Shown here: positions 6,155-6,245 of the stretch, piece after piece
How positions within the stretch are numbered: the first letter of the stretch is position 1
How the letters are laid out: the number at the start of each line of letters is the position of its first letter
Source of the DNA: Thiomonas sp.
Lineage (GTDB): Bacteria; Pseudomonadota; Gammaproteobacteria; Burkholderiales; Burkholderiaceae
Direction: 5' to 3'
DNA length: 6,245 bases
NCBI GenBank assembly: GCA_027443745.1
Contig: DAIAZB010000218.1
Location: 1 to 6,245, forward strand
Notes under the pieces: generated by a model
The model's database searches: none
What the model was told of the DNA's origin: nothing
The model's input: the letters and a program-made list of their open reading frames with translations, nothing else
Position numbers and translations under genes: made by a program

Positions 6155-6245
6155 GCGCCGCAGTCTCAGGCGCACGCCCGTCCTCACCGGCCTGATGGTG
6201 CTGGCGATCGGCCTGGGCATCGGGGCGTCGATGACGATGCTGACG
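6129..6245 (+). CDS. MacB/FtsX-type ABC transporter permease, A-type copy 3 (3' partial)
   Basis: The first 39 codons of a third A-subfamily permease; the window ends within the gene. The protein begins MFGYYLDLARRSLRR and continues into the first transmembrane helix (LMVLAIGLGIGASMT), aligning without gaps to residues 1-39 of A1 and A2. The start is set by the perfectly repeated ribosome binding site and by this alignment. It shows that the alternating array continues downstream, where a partner B gene is expected. Too little is visible to judge whether the gene is intact. Confidence 0.88.
   Translation, partial: MFGYYLDLARRSLRRTPVLTGLMVLAIGLGIGASMTMLT

Overview
The window is GC-rich DNA packed with same-strand genes. 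The organism looks like a gammaproteobacterium of the Xanthomonadales (Xanthomonadaceae/Rhodanobacteraceae). That placement rests on base composition, codon use and my recollection that permeases with this kind of N-terminus (for example an IVCNALFIIG-type first membrane helix) are common there. It is an inference; no database search was possible.

Layout: the whole window is one tandem array of split, MacB/FtsX-type ABC transporter permeases, all on the + strand. Two clearly different permease subfamilies alternate strictly. 'A' proteins start MF(A/G)YYL(E/D)LA, carry SGDPIP after the first helix and end in (L/I)KS(D/N). 'B' proteins have a CNALF(I/L)IG first helix and end in PPVVATRS(V/A). 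The order is B1 (2-862, 5' end outside the window), A1 (987-2300), B2 (2306-3550), A2 (3571-4869), B3 (4885-6108), A3 (6129 onward, cut by the window end). Gaps between genes are 5, 20, 15 and 20 bp, except for a 124-bp gap between B1 and A1. That gap holds a possible 36-codon small ORF (875-985) with its own Shine-Dalgarno sequence.

How it may work: each complete protein has the MacB permease plan: one N-terminal helix, a large periplasmic domain, then three helices with the cytoplasmic 'RR..IG.RRA.GA' segment that normally contacts an ATPase. None carries a fused ATP-binding domain and no ATPase gene is in the window, so the ATPase (and possibly an HlyD-type adaptor) must be encoded elsewhere. 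The strict A/B alternation suggests A-B heterodimers, as in LolC/LolE, with three pairs made by duplication. The membrane/coupling ends are well conserved between copies while the periplasmic domains have diverged, which fits copies specialised for different substrates or partners. A 45-bp perfect repeat at the B2/A2 and B3/A3 junctions is a further sign of duplication or gene conversion. No promoter or rho-independent terminator is recognisable, so the array probably belongs to a longer operon that starts upstream and continues downstream.
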